Below are positions 42,950 through 52,276 of a DNA stretch of 64,000 bases, in pieces. Under the pieces are notes generated by a model that was not told where the DNA came from, made no database searches, and saw nothing but the letters and a program-made list of their open reading frames with translations. The DNA comes from DASXTC01 sp036505635. GTDB taxonomy: Bacteria; Acidobacteriota; Polarisedimenticolia; JACPZX01; DASXTC01. Position 1 is the first letter of the stretch. Every line of letters starts with the position of its first letter. A program made the position numbers and the translations under genes. The DNA lies in assembly GCA_036505635.1 (NCBI GenBank), contig DASXTC010000045.1, positions 62,001-126,000 of the forward strand, written 5' to 3'.

Positions 42950-44214
42950 CGGCGCTCTGGGGGGTCGGGCCCCTGATCCTTGCGGTCCTGGCGGTGATCT
43001 ACTTCCTGATCGCGATCTTCCGCAGCTCCTACGCGGAGGTCAATCCCGTCGCCGCCGCGCGCATCCTGGCGTCGCGGGGGCTGGGCCCCCGCGAGGGGGA
43101 GGCCCCCAGCGAGGCCTCGCCCATCATGCGCACGACGTTCGATCTCCTGCACCACTTCGTCCTGATCGCCGCGGCCGCGGTCTGCTTCGCCTGGATCGGG
43201 GGGGAGGGGATGACCCGACCCTTCCTCGCGGGCGGTCTGAGCGTCACGGCGGCGATGATCGCGATGCAGATCGCCGGCCGCGCCATCGCCCTGGCCAATC
43301 CGGAGAGGGCCCTGTCCGCCAGCCTCGTCCTCATTGCCATCGTCTACCACGCGGTCCGTCCCTTCGCGGCCCCCGGGATATGGGCGATCCGGAGGATGAG
43401 ACGCATCGGGCGGGAGCGGCGTCTGGCGGAGGGAGAGGACGAGGCGACCGACGAGCAGATCGAGGCATTCATCGACGCGGGCCGGAAGGAGGGGATCCTC
43501 GAGGCCGACGAGGGCAACCTGATCCGGCAGGTCGTGGAGTTCCACGACAGCGTGGTGCGCGAGGTGATGACCCCGCGCACCGAGGTGGTCTCTCTCCCGG
43601 CCGGCACCACCGTGGCGCAGGCGTGGGACCTCTTTGCCCGGGAGCGCCACTCGCGCGTGCCGGTCTACCGGGATCAGATCGACAACGTGGAAGGGATCCT
43701 GACGCTCAAGGATCTTGTGGCCCACCGGGGGCGGATCACCGACGAGGCGAAGATCGACTCCCTGCTGCGCCCCGCCTACTTCGTTCCCGAGACCAAGCAG
43801 GTGTCGGATCTCCTCAAGGAGTTCCAGGCGCGGCGGATCCAGCTCGCCATCGTGGTGGACGAATACGGCGGGACGGCCGGCGTCGTGACGATCGAGGACC
43901 TGCTCGAGCAGCTGGTGGGAGACATCCAGGAGGAGCACGAGCGGGAGGAGACCCCCGTCGTGGCCGAGGGTGAAGGGAGCTTCCTGGCGCTCGGCACCGC
44001 GACGCTGGACGATCTGCGCGCCTCGCTCGGAGTCGAGCTATCGGCCGAGGGTTTCGAGACGGTCTCGGGGCTCATCTACAGCGTCCTGGGGCGGATCCCC
44101 GCCGAGGGCGAATCGGTGGAGGTGGGCGGCCTCAAGCTCGACGTCGTCAAGGCCGACACGCGCCGCATCGAGCGCGTCCGCGTCAGAAGGCTGGTGGAGA
44201 CCCCGGCGCCATGA
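42928..44214 (+). CDS. CNNM/CorC-type membrane protein with CBS domains
   Basis: 428 residues: N-terminal DUF21/CNNM membrane domain (spans about 10-30, 68-88, 92-112, 125-145), a cytoplasmic CBS pair (about 210-330; REVMTPRTEVVSLP, DEYGGTAGVVTIEDLLEQLVG) and a C-terminal CorC_HlyC transporter-associated domain (about 345-425). Family members handle Mg/Co transport or efflux. ATG at 42928 follows GAAGGGA; a GTG at 42946 overlapping the ybeY stop is an alternative that removes only six residues. Usual neighbour of ybeY and era. Confidence 0.92.
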   Translation: MGDDSPVTALWGVGPLILAVLAVIYFLIAIFRSSYAEVNPVAAARILASRGLGPREGEAPSEASPIMRTTFDLLHHFVLIAAAAVCFAWIGGEGMTRPFLAGGLSVTAAMIAMQIAGRAIALANPERALSASLVLIAIVYHAVRPFAAPGIWAIRRMRRIGRERRLAEGEDEATDEQIEAFIDAGRKEGILEADEGNLIRQVVEFHDSVVREVMTPRTEVVSLPAGTTVAQAWDLFARERHSRVPVYRDQIDNVEGILTLKDLVAHRGRITDEAKIDSLLRPAYFVPETKQVSDLLKEFQARRIQLAIVVDEYGGTAGVVTIEDLLEQLVGDIQEEHEREETPVVAEGEGSFLALGTATLDDLRASLGVELSAEGFETVSGLIYSVLGRIPAEGESVEVGGLKLDVVKADTRRIERVRVRRLVETPAP

Positions 44215-45128
44215 GCGAGACGCCCGCGGAGACACGGTCAGGGTTCGCGGCGGTCGTCGGCCGGCCGAACGTCGGCAAGTCCACGCTGATAAACCTGCTG
44301 GTGGGGGAGAAGGTGGCGATCGTCTCCGACGTCGCCCAGACCACGCGAAACAGGATCCACGGGTTCGTGAATCTGCCGGGCGGGCAGATGGTGCTGGTGG
44401 ACACGCCCGGCATCCACAAGCCGTTGCACGGCATGAACCGTCTGATGGTGGACGAGGCCTCCGACACGATGCGCGGCGTCGACCTCATCCTCTTCATGAT
44501 CGAGGCGGTGAGGCCCACATCGGGGCTCGGTCCCGGCGACAGGTTCGTCCTCTCCGAATTGCCGCGCGACGGCCCCCCGGTCCTGCTCGTCATCAACAAG
44601 GTGGATCGCGTGCGCAAGGAGGACCTCCTCCCCTTGATCGATCGGGTCAAGGACACGTTTCCCTTCAAGGAGATCCTCCTCGTCTCCGCTCTCAAGGCGC
44701 AGAACACCCGGGATCTCGCGGGCAAGCTCCTGGCCTACATGCCCGAGGGCCCGCCCCTCTTTCCCCTGGATCAGTTCACCGACCAGCAGGAGCGGTTCCT
44801 CGCCTCGGAGCTGATACGCGAGAAGATCCTCCATCACACCAGGCAGGAGATCCCCCACGAGACCTGCGTCCTCATCGAGGTGTGGGATGAGAGCCGGTCC
44901 GACCTGACCCGGATCGAGGCGACGATCCTCGTGGAGAAGGAATCCCAGAAGAAGATCGTCATAGGCCGCGAAGGGTCGATGCTCAAGACGGTCGGCACCG
45001 AGGCGCGCGAGGACCTCGAGAGAATGCTGGACCGCAAGGTGTTCCTGAAGCTCTGGGTGAGGGCGCGGGGCGGATGGCGGGACGACGACGCCATCCTCGA
45101 ACGTCTCGGGATCCGCCGGGCAGGCTGA
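44211..45128 (+). CDS. era: GTPase Era
   Basis: 305 residues: G1 GRPNVGKSTLIN, G2 with QTTRNRIHG, G3 DTPG, G4 NKVD and G5 SALK, then a KH domain with VIGREGSMLKTVGTEAREDLE. Binds 16S rRNA near its 3' end in small-subunit assembly, functionally linked to YbeY. ATG overlaps the upstream stop by four bases. Confidence 0.97.
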   Translation: MSETPAETRSGFAAVVGRPNVGKSTLINLLVGEKVAIVSDVAQTTRNRIHGFVNLPGGQMVLVDTPGIHKPLHGMNRLMVDEASDTMRGVDLILFMIEAVRPTSGLGPGDRFVLSELPRDGPPVLLVINKVDRVRKEDLLPLIDRVKDTFPFKEILLVSALKAQNTRDLAGKLLAYMPEGPPLFPLDQFTDQQERFLASELIREKILHHTRQEIPHETCVLIEVWDESRSDLTRIEATILVEKESQKKIVIGREGSMLKTVGTEAREDLERMLDRKVFLKLWVRARGGWRDDDAILERLGIRRAG

Positions 45129-45182
45129 CGCCTCCGGGAGACTCCGCCGGCCGCCACGGGCCCTTATGATAGACTCCCGCCC

Positions 45183-45983
45183 GTGCCGCTCAGGACCTCG
45201 GAGGCCTTCGTCATCGACGTGCGCAAGATGGGTGAGGCCGATCGGCTCGTCACCTTCTTCACGGAGGATGAAGGCAAGGTCAGCGGTGTCGCGGCCTCCG
45301 CGGCGCGGAGCCGGCGCCGCTTCGGCGGCAGGCTCGAGCGGCTCAGCCGGGTGCGCGTTACCTATTTCGAGAAAGAAGGACGGGATCTCGCGCGGATCGA
45401 CTCGTGCGATCTGCTGGAGGAGTCGTTCACCCTCCACCAGGACCTGGACGTGGCGGCCACTCTGTCCTACGTGGCGGAGGTGGTGGACACCTTCGTGCAC
45501 GAGCGCGAGGCCGACGCGAAGTACTTCAGGCTGCTGCGCTCCGTGATGGCGGCCGTCCGGGCCGGGGTGGATCCCGCGCTGCTGGCGCGGTATTTCGAGA
45601 CCTGGACGCTGAGGCTTCACGGTCTGATGCCCGACCTGGACAGGTGCTCTGCGTGCGGCAGAAGCTCCGCCGATTCGGGGCTGCGCGTGCGGACCGGCGG
45701 GATGCCCGAGGCCTTGTGCGGCGGCTGCTCCCGCCCCGGCGCCAGGGTGGCCGACGAGAACGCGGCGGGACCGGGCCGCTCGGTCAAGCTCTCGCGCGCC
45801 GCGCTCGGGCTGCTCGATCGATTCCGCAGGCTGGCGCCATCGGATCTGCCGGGAGCGGCCCCGGAGCGCGGCACTCTCTCGGAGGTGGAGACCTTCGCGG
45901 TGGCGATGCTGACGGCCTTCGTTGGACATGAGTTCCGCTCCTACAAGTTCCTCCGGGAGATCCAGAAGGTGAGCGCCCCATGA
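45183..45983 (+). CDS. recO: DNA repair protein RecO
   Basis: 266 residues: N-terminal OB-fold (RTSEAFVIDVRKMGEADRLVTFF), a helical middle, and a zinc knuckle CSACGRSS...CGGC (about 156-182). Mediates RecA loading in the RecFOR pathway. GTG at 45183 has TATGAT 12 bases upstream (45165-45170) and no ribosome-binding site. Next to era as in many genomes; overlaps glyQ by four bases. Confidence 0.94.
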   Translation: MPLRTSEAFVIDVRKMGEADRLVTFFTEDEGKVSGVAASAARSRRRFGGRLERLSRVRVTYFEKEGRDLARIDSCDLLEESFTLHQDLDVAATLSYVAEVVDTFVHEREADAKYFRLLRSVMAAVRAGVDPALLARYFETWTLRLHGLMPDLDRCSACGRSSADSGLRVRTGGMPEALCGGCSRPGARVADENAAGPGRSVKLSRAALGLLDRFRRLAPSDLPGAAPERGTLSEVETFAVAMLTAFVGHEFRSYKFLREIQKVSAP

Positions 45984-46882
45984 CGCTCCAGGAGCTGATC
46001 CTCGCGCTTCAGGGGTACTGGGCCGGTCGAGGCTGTCTGATCGCCCAGCCCTACGACATCGAGGTGGGGGCGGGGACCATGAGCCCCGACACGTTCTTCC
46101 GCGTGCTGGGGCCCGAGCCGTGGCGCGTGGCCTACGTGCAGCCGACCCGCCGGCCCGCCGACGGGCGCTACGGAGAAAACCCCTTCCGGCTCTTCAAGTA
46201 CTTTCAGTACCAGGTCATTCTCAAGCCCTCGCCGCTCGACGTGCAGGAGATCTACCTCGACTCGCTGCGGGCCTTCGGCATCGACCCGGCCGGCCACGAC
46301 ATCCGCTTCGAGGAGGACAACTGGGAGTCCCCCACGCTTGGGGCCGCCGGCGTGGGATGGCAGGTGCTCTGCGACGGGATGGAGATCACGCAGTTCACCT
46401 ACTTCCAGCAGTCGGGCGGTCTCGATCTGCCCACCGTCTCCGCGGAGATCACTTACGGGATCGAGCGGATCGCGATGTTCCTCAACAATATCGACAACAT
46501 CTTCGATCTGCCGTGGGCCCCCGACCCGGGCGGCGCGCCCGGACGCTTCATCACCTACGGCGAGGTGCGCCGCCAGGAGGAGTACGAGCATTCGAGGCAC
46601 TGCTTCGAGCTGGCGGATGTCCAGATGAACCGGCGGCTCTTCGACATGCACGAGTCCGAGGCGGGCCGGCTGCTCAAGGAGAAGGCGATCTACCCCGCGT
46701 ACGACGCCTGCCTGAAGTGCTCCCACATCTTCAATGTGCTCGACGCGCGCGGCGCGTTCGGCGTGGCCGAGAGGACCGGATACATCGGCAGGGTGCGACG
46801 TCTGGCCGGAGCCTGCGCCCGGCTCTTCCTCGAATCGCGCGAGGAGCGCGGATTCCCGTTGCTGCGGACGGGCGACGCATGA
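45980..46882 (+). CDS. glyQ: Glycyl-tRNA synthetase alpha subunit
   Basis: 300 residues: LQGYWAGRGCLIAQPYDIEVGAG start, ARPPTRRP-type loop seen as YVQPTRRPADGRYGENP, and the core QQSGGLDLPTVSAEITYGIERI. Catalytic subunit of the bacterial two-chain (alpha2beta2) enzyme. Stop overlaps glyS start by four bases. Confidence 0.97.
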   Translation: MTLQELILALQGYWAGRGCLIAQPYDIEVGAGTMSPDTFFRVLGPEPWRVAYVQPTRRPADGRYGENPFRLFKYFQYQVILKPSPLDVQEIYLDSLRAFGIDPAGHDIRFEEDNWESPTLGAAGVGWQVLCDGMEITQFTYFQQSGGLDLPTVSAEITYGIERIAMFLNNIDNIFDLPWAPDPGGAPGRFITYGEVRRQEEYEHSRHCFELADVQMNRRLFDMHESEAGRLLKEKAIYPAYDACLKCSHIFNVLDARGAFGVAERTGYIGRVRRLAGACARLFLESREERGFPLLRTGDA

Positions 46883-49044
46883 GCGCCACCCGCACGTTTC
46901 TTCTGGAGGTGGGCTGCGAGGAGATCCCGGCGGGGATGCTCCCCGGGGCGCTCGTGGATCTGCGCGCGCGCCTCCTTGCCGCCCTCGGCGACAAGGAGGG
47001 GCTGGGTGGCTCCGCGGAGGAGCCGCCGCAGTTCGGTGGTCCACGGCGCCTGGTGGCCTGCATCACCGGTGTCAGGGATCGGGAGGACGATCGCGTCGCG
47101 CTGGTGAGCGGCCCGCCCACGGGCGCCGCCTACGACAAGGCGGGAGGCCCCACGAAGGCGGCGATCGGATTCGCCAAGGCGCAGGGAGTCTCCGTCGAGC
47201 AGCTCGAGAAGGTGCGCGGAGAGAAAGGCGAGGTTGTCGCCGTCCGCCGGCGGATCGCCGGACGCGAGGCGAGCGCGGTCCTGGCCGAGGCATGCCCGCG
47301 GATCCTCTCCGAGATGCGTTTCCCGAAAATGATGAGATGGGGGGACCGAGGGCACTGCTTCGTTCGCCCGATCCACTGGATCGTCGCCCTGCTGGATCAC
47401 GAGGTCGTGGAGTTCGAGTTCATGGGGGTGCGGTCGGGGCGCGCCACCAGCGGGCACCGGTTCCTCTCCCCCGGACCGCACGAAGTGCCTCACGCTTCGC
47501 GTTACGAGGAGATCGTCCGGGAGAGGGGGAAGGTGATCGCTCGAAACGCGGACCGGCGGGAGAGGATCCGCCAGGCCCGCGACCGGGCGGCCGCCGCCAT
47601 GGGATGGCGCGCCAGGGAGGATGAGGATCTCCTGAACGAGCTGACCTTCCTCAACGAGTGCCCGGGGGTCGTCACGGGAAGTTTCGATCGCGCGTATCTC
47701 GACCTTCCGGCTCCGGTCATCGTCACCGCGATGCGTCATCATCAGAAGTACTTCCCGGCGGAGGGATCGGGCGGCGGGCTGGCCCCGGGCTTCGTGGCCG
47801 TCATCAATCTCCCCGAGGATCCCGAGGGCCTGATCCGCCGCGGCAACGAGTGGGTGCTCAAGGCAAGGCTGGCCGACGCGAGGTTCTTCTGGACCGAGGA
47901 CAGGAAGAGGAAGCTCGCCGACCGTGTGGAGGATCTGGCGCGCCTCAGCTTTCACGAGAAGCTGGGGAGCTATCTCGCAAGGACCCAGCGGCTCGTCGAT
48001 CTCGCCTCGACGCTGGCGGCGACGATCGGTCTGGACGGCACCGCGCAGGATCGCGTCCGCATCGCGGCGCGCCTCGCGAAGTGCGATCTGCTGACCGGGA
48101 TGGTGGGGGAGTTCCCCGAGCTGCAGGGGATCATGGGGGGGATCTACGCCCGCGAGGAGGGGATCCCCATCGAAGCGGCCCGCGCCATCGAGGAGCACTA
48201 CCTGCCCATCTCCCCGGAGGGCCCTGTCCCGAAGACACCGGAGGGGGCGGTCCTCGCGCTGGCCGACAAGCTCGATCTCATGACCGGTTGCTTCGCCGCG
48301 GGGCTGATACCGAAGGGATCCGCCGATCCATACGGTCTGAGGCGCGCGGCGCATGGTGTCACGCGCATCATGCTGTCCCCCGCGCTGGCCGGCTCGTCAG
48401 GGCGCGTTTCGCTGAAGGGCGCCGTCGAGAAGAGCCTTGCCCTTTACGAAGCGCAGGGGATCGGGCCGGCGGCGCGGGAGCGCGTCCGCGAGGACCTGCT
48501 TGAGTTCCTCTCCCAGCGGCTCCGGTTCCTGATGGAGGAGGGGCGCATGCGCTTCGACACCGCGCGGGCCATCCTCGCGGCGGGCTTCGACGACGTGGCC
48601 GACGCCTGGAGGAGGGGGGCCGCCCTGACCGAGCTTCGCACCGCGGCCTCGGAGGAGGACTTCCTCGCATTGGCCGCCTCGGCCAAGAGGATACGCAACA
48701 TACTCGCGCAGGCGCGCGACAAGGGGCTCGCCACGGACGGGCCGATCGCGGCCGGACTGCTGCGTGACAAGGAGGAGAAGGATTTGCACGGCGCGGTGGG
48801 CCGCGTGCGGGAGGGGCTCGAACGCCAGGTGGCGGCCGGCGACTACGTGTCGGCGCTCCGATCGATCGCGTCGCTGCGGCCCCAGGTGGACCGGTTCTTC
48901 GACAAGGTGCTGGTGATGGCTCCGGAGGAGGATCTGAGGCGCAACAGGCTCGCGCTGCTGTCGGGCCTGTCGCAGCTCCTGAGCCGGGTGGCCGATTTCT
49001 CCGAGATCGTGGTGGAAGGCGAAGCATCCGAGAGGAGAGCATGA
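46879..49044 (+). CDS. glyS: Glycyl-tRNA synthetase beta subunit
   Basis: 721 residues. Starts with FLLEVGCEEIPAGML and carries the FVRPIHWIVAL and AMRHHQKYFP blocks, an HD-like stretch, and the C-terminal anticodon-binding/DALR-like helices. Carries the tRNA-binding function of the alpha2beta2 enzyme. ATG at 46879 inside glyQ's stop; its own stop overlaps ppdK by four bases. Confidence 0.96.
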   Translation: MSATRTFLLEVGCEEIPAGMLPGALVDLRARLLAALGDKEGLGGSAEEPPQFGGPRRLVACITGVRDREDDRVALVSGPPTGAAYDKAGGPTKAAIGFAKAQGVSVEQLEKVRGEKGEVVAVRRRIAGREASAVLAEACPRILSEMRFPKMMRWGDRGHCFVRPIHWIVALLDHEVVEFEFMGVRSGRATSGHRFLSPGPHEVPHASRYEEIVRERGKVIARNADRRERIRQARDRAAAAMGWRAREDEDLLNELTFLNECPGVVTGSFDRAYLDLPAPVIVTAMRHHQKYFPAEGSGGGLAPGFVAVINLPEDPEGLIRRGNEWVLKARLADARFFWTEDRKRKLADRVEDLARLSFHEKLGSYLARTQRLVDLASTLAATIGLDGTAQDRVRIAARLAKCDLLTGMVGEFPELQGIMGGIYAREEGIPIEAARAIEEHYLPISPEGPVPKTPEGAVLALADKLDLMTGCFAAGLIPKGSADPYGLRRAAHGVTRIMLSPALAGSSGRVSLKGAVEKSLALYEAQGIGPAARERVREDLLEFLSQRLRFLMEEGRMRFDTARAILAAGFDDVADAWRRGAALTELRTAASEEDFLALAASAKRIRNILAQARDKGLATDGPIAAGLLRDKEEKDLHGAVGRVREGLERQVAAGDYVSALRSIASLRPQVDRFFDKVLVMAPEEDLRRNRLALLSGLSQLLSRVADFSEIVVEGEASERRA

Positions 49045-51842
49045 GCGATCGCGTCTATTTCTTCGGCGGCGGGACGGCCGACGGCTCCGCAGGAATGAAG
49101 GATCTGCTTGGCGGCAAGGGGGCCAACCTCGCCGAGATGACCAACCTCGGCATCCCGGTCCCGCCCGGGTTCACGATCACGACGGAAGTCTGCAACGACT
49201 ATTTCAAGACCGGGGCGGGCGTGATGAAGAGCCTCGCGTCAGAGATCGACGTGTCGCTCGAGAGGATGGGCGCCCTCACGGGCCCCAGGTTCGGCGACGC
49301 GGCGAACCCCCTGCTCGTGTCGGTCCGTTCGGGGGCGCGCAGCTCGATGCCCGGGATGATGGAGACGGTGCTCAACGTGGGGCTCACCCGCCGCACGCGC
49401 GCCGGGCTCATCGAGCGCACCGCAAACCCGAGGTTCGTGCTCGACGCCTACCGGCGCCTCATGATGATGTACGCGGACGTGGTGATGGAGAAGGCGCAGG
49501 GGATCGAGCCGGCCGAAGGGGACGGCGTCCGCCCGCGTCTCGAGCGCGAGATGAGCAGGCTCAAGAAGGCGCGCGGCGTGACGCAGGACACCGACTTGAC
49601 GGCGCCGGACCTCGAACGCCTGATCGAGTCGTTCCACGGCGTCATCCGCAAGACGCTCGGGCGTCCCTTCCCGGACGACCCGAAGGAGCAGCTCCAGGGA
49701 GCGATCGAGGCGGTCTTCCGATCCTGGAACGGCAAGCGCGCGATCTCCTACCGCCGCATCGAGGGAATCCCCGACGACTGGGGCACCGCGGTCAACGTGC
49801 AGGCGATGGTGTTCGGCAACACGGGTGAACGCTCGGCCACCGGCGTCGGGTTCACGCGCAACCCCGCCACGGGCGAGAACCTGTTCTACGGCGAGTGGCT
49901 CCCCAACGCGCAGGGCGAGGACGTCGTCGCGGGGATCCGGACGCCGCGCCACCTGACGCGCAGGCAGGCGGGGGAGTCCGGCTCCTCGCCGGAGAGGCAT
50001 GCCGCGCGCCGCAAGGGGCTGCCACGCGCGGGCAAGTGGTCCGCCGCGGATCCACCGGTGAGCGCGGCCCCGACGCTCGAGGAGGCGATGCCCGAGGCCT
50101 ACGCCGAGCTGGAGAGGATCCGCGACCTGCTGGAACGGCACTACCGCGACATGCAGGACATCGAGTTCACCATCCAGGAGGGCAAAGTCTGGATGCTCCA
50201 GACCCGCACCGGCAAACGCACGGGACCCGCCGCCGTGCGGATCGCCGTGGAGATGTGCGAGTCGGGGCTGATTGCCGAGGACGAGGCGTTGCTCCGCGTT
50301 CGCCCCGAACAGCTCGACGAGCTGCTGCACCGCCAGGTCGATCCGAAGGCCGAGGCCAGGCTGCGTCCGCTGGCCAGGGGGCTTCCGGCCGGCCCGGGGG
50401 CCGGCACCGGGGTCATCGCCACCACGGCGGAGAAAGCGGAGATCTGGGCGAAGAAAGGCAAGAAGGTCGTCCTGGTGCGGGCCGAAACCTCCCCCGAGGA
50501 TGTCCACGGGATGCACGTGGCCGAGGCGATCGTGACGGCCAAGGGGGGCATGACCAGCCACGCGGCGCTGGTCGCCCGGGGATGGGGCAAGTGCTGCGTG
50601 GTGGGATGCGGCGAGTTGGACGTCGATTCGAAGAAGGGGGTGGTGCGGGTGGGGGGGCGCACGCTGAAGGAAGGCGAGCTGCTCACGGTCAATGGAACCC
50701 GCGGCGCCGTCTATGCCGGCACGCTCCCGCTGCTGCCGGCCGACCCGGAGAAGAACCCGCACTACCGGACCCTCATGAAGTGGGCCGACGCGCGACGCCG
50801 CCTGAGGATAAGGGCCAACGCCGATCGGCCCGAGGACGCGGCGCAGGCGCGCGCCTTCGGCGCCGAGGGGATCGGTCTGACGCGCACGGAGCACATGTTC
50901 TTCGACGCGAAGCGCATCCAGGCGATGCGGGAGATGATCGTGGCCGCCGGTCCGGCGCAAAGGCGCAGGGCGCTCATGAAGCTGCTCCCCTTCCAGCGCC
51001 GGGATTTCGAAGGGATCCTCAAGGCGATGGCGGGGCTCCCTGTGACGATCCGGCTGCTCGACCCGCCGCTGCACGAGTTCGTCAACCTCGCGCCGAGTCA
51101 GATCGCGGGGCTCGCGCGTTCCCTGAAGGTCTCGCCCCGCGCGCTGGCGGCCAGGATCGATCAGCTTCACGAGCTCAACCCGATGCTCGGGCACCGCGGT
51201 TGCCGGCTCGGGATCACCTACCCGGAGATCAGCGAGATGCAGGCGAGAGCCATCTTCGAGGCGACCGCCTCGCTGAGGAAGAAAGGGATCAAGGCGATCC
51301 CGGAGGTCATGATACCGCTGGTGGGGACCGTCACGGAGCTGTCGGACCAGGAGCAGATCGTGCGGCGCGTCGCGAAGGAGGTTCGCGAGAAGACGGGGGT
51401 GGATTTCCCCTTCACGGTCGGCACCATGATCGAGGTCCCGCGCGCCTGTCTGACCGCCGGGCGGATCGCGTCGGCGGCCGAGTTCTTCTCGTTCGGCACC
51501 AACGACCTGACGCAGACGACCTACGGCTTCTCCCGCGACGACATCGGTTCGTTCCTTCCGTACTATCTCGAGAAGAAGATCCTGCCGGCCGACCCGTTCC
51601 AGTCGATCGACGTCGACGGTGTGGGCGCCCTCGTGCAGATGGCGGTGAAGGACGGGCGGGCCGCCCGTCCGGGCCTGAAGATCGGCATCTGCGGCGAGCA
51701 CGGCGGCGACCCCGCCTCGGTGGGGTTCTTCCACAGGGCCGGCCTCGACTACGTCTCGTGTTCCCCGTTCCGGATCCCCATCGCCCGGCTGGCGGCGGCG
51801 CACGCGGCGCTGCGCGAGCAGAAAGCGGAGGCCGTTGGATGA
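49041..51842 (+). CDS. ppdK: Pyruvate, phosphate dikinase
   Basis: 933 residues: N-terminal ATP-grasp (LLGGKGANLAEMTNLGIPVPPG, SGARSSMPGMMETVLNVGL), the phospho-histidine domain (GGMTSHAALVARGWGKCCVVGC) and the C-terminal PEP/pyruvate TIM barrel (GLTRTEHMFF, GTNDLTQTTYGFSRDD, ICGEHGGDP). Interconverts PEP and pyruvate with ATP/Pi and PPi. The protein is longer than the usual about 875-890 residues: within the ATP-grasp domain, after AGIRTP, there is an Arg/Ser-rich insertion of about 40 residues (49950-50075). Its placement after glyS recurs in several phyla. Confidence 0.95.
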   Translation: MSDRVYFFGGGTADGSAGMKDLLGGKGANLAEMTNLGIPVPPGFTITTEVCNDYFKTGAGVMKSLASEIDVSLERMGALTGPRFGDAANPLLVSVRSGARSSMPGMMETVLNVGLTRRTRAGLIERTANPRFVLDAYRRLMMMYADVVMEKAQGIEPAEGDGVRPRLEREMSRLKKARGVTQDTDLTAPDLERLIESFHGVIRKTLGRPFPDDPKEQLQGAIEAVFRSWNGKRAISYRRIEGIPDDWGTAVNVQAMVFGNTGERSATGVGFTRNPATGENLFYGEWLPNAQGEDVVAGIRTPRHLTRRQAGESGSSPERHAARRKGLPRAGKWSAADPPVSAAPTLEEAMPEAYAELERIRDLLERHYRDMQDIEFTIQEGKVWMLQTRTGKRTGPAAVRIAVEMCESGLIAEDEALLRVRPEQLDELLHRQVDPKAEARLRPLARGLPAGPGAGTGVIATTAEKAEIWAKKGKKVVLVRAETSPEDVHGMHVAEAIVTAKGGMTSHAALVARGWGKCCVVGCGELDVDSKKGVVRVGGRTLKEGELLTVNGTRGAVYAGTLPLLPADPEKNPHYRTLMKWADARRRLRIRANADRPEDAAQARAFGAEGIGLTRTEHMFFDAKRIQAMREMIVAAGPAQRRRALMKLLPFQRRDFEGILKAMAGLPVTIRLLDPPLHEFVNLAPSQIAGLARSLKVSPRALAARIDQLHELNPMLGHRGCRLGITYPEISEMQARAIFEATASLRKKGIKAIPEVMIPLVGTVTELSDQEQIVRRVAKEVREKTGVDFPFTVGTMIEVPRACLTAGRIASAAEFFSFGTNDLTQTTYGFSRDDIGSFLPYYLEKKILPADPFQSIDVDGVGALVQMAVKDGRAARPGLKIGICGEHGGDPASVGFFHRAGLDYVSCSPFRIPIARLAAAHAALREQKAEAVG

Positions 51843-52276
51843 AGAGATACCGCTGCCCCGACCCGAGCCACGGTGAGACGATCGAGACGTTGAAGTCGAA
51901 CAACGACCGCATCTACGAATGCCCGAGAATGCACAAGTACTGGCGGCGTGAGGAGGGGGGTAACGTCCTGCTGGCCGACCTGATCACCGGCGAGACATTT
52001 CCGACGGAGGACGTCGACCTGGCCGACACGACGCTGGGACCCGAGAAGGCCCGACTCAACTTCATGGTGGACGTCCCGCGCCTGACTGGCGGGATGGATT
52101 TCAACGCATTGTCGCTCACCCCGCCCCAGTGGAAGGTGATCTCACGGATCGACGGGAGCTCCAACCTCGAGGAGGTGCGGCTGCTCGCGGGCCTCAGCCC
52201 GCCTGACCTCGAGCGGACGATCTACGAGCTGGTCGAGGCGGGACTCGTGGAAGTGAAGCGGCGCGGAGGACGATGA
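51839..52276 (+). CDS. Small protein: Cys/His zinc-finger-like N-terminus plus winged-helix C-terminus
   Basis: 145 residues. The N-terminus holds C-PDPS-H near residues 6-11 and C-PRM-H near residues 28-32, spaced like a zinc ribbon. Residues about 95-142 (LTPPQWKVISRIDGSSNLEE, LSPPDLERTIYELVEAGLVE) match the small winged-helix unit often seen with DUF4388/PatA-type regulators. Probably a regulator or adaptor; no specific role is known. ATG at 51839 overlaps the ppdK stop by four bases, and its own stop overlaps the next gene by four, so it is co-translated with both. Confidence 0.78.
   Translation: MKRYRCPDPSHGETIETLKSNNDRIYECPRMHKYWRREEGGNVLLADLITGETFPTEDVDLADTTLGPEKARLNFMVDVPRLTGGMDFNALSLTPPQWKVISRIDGSSNLEEVRLLAGLSPPDLERTIYELVEAGLVEVKRRGGR

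Noticed and set aside
45900..45985. T-box or other riboswitch before glyQ, and likewise before ileS, hisS and aspS
   Set aside because: glyQ and aspS start inside upstream genes; the short leaders of ileS and hisS show no specifier loop or terminator hairpin.
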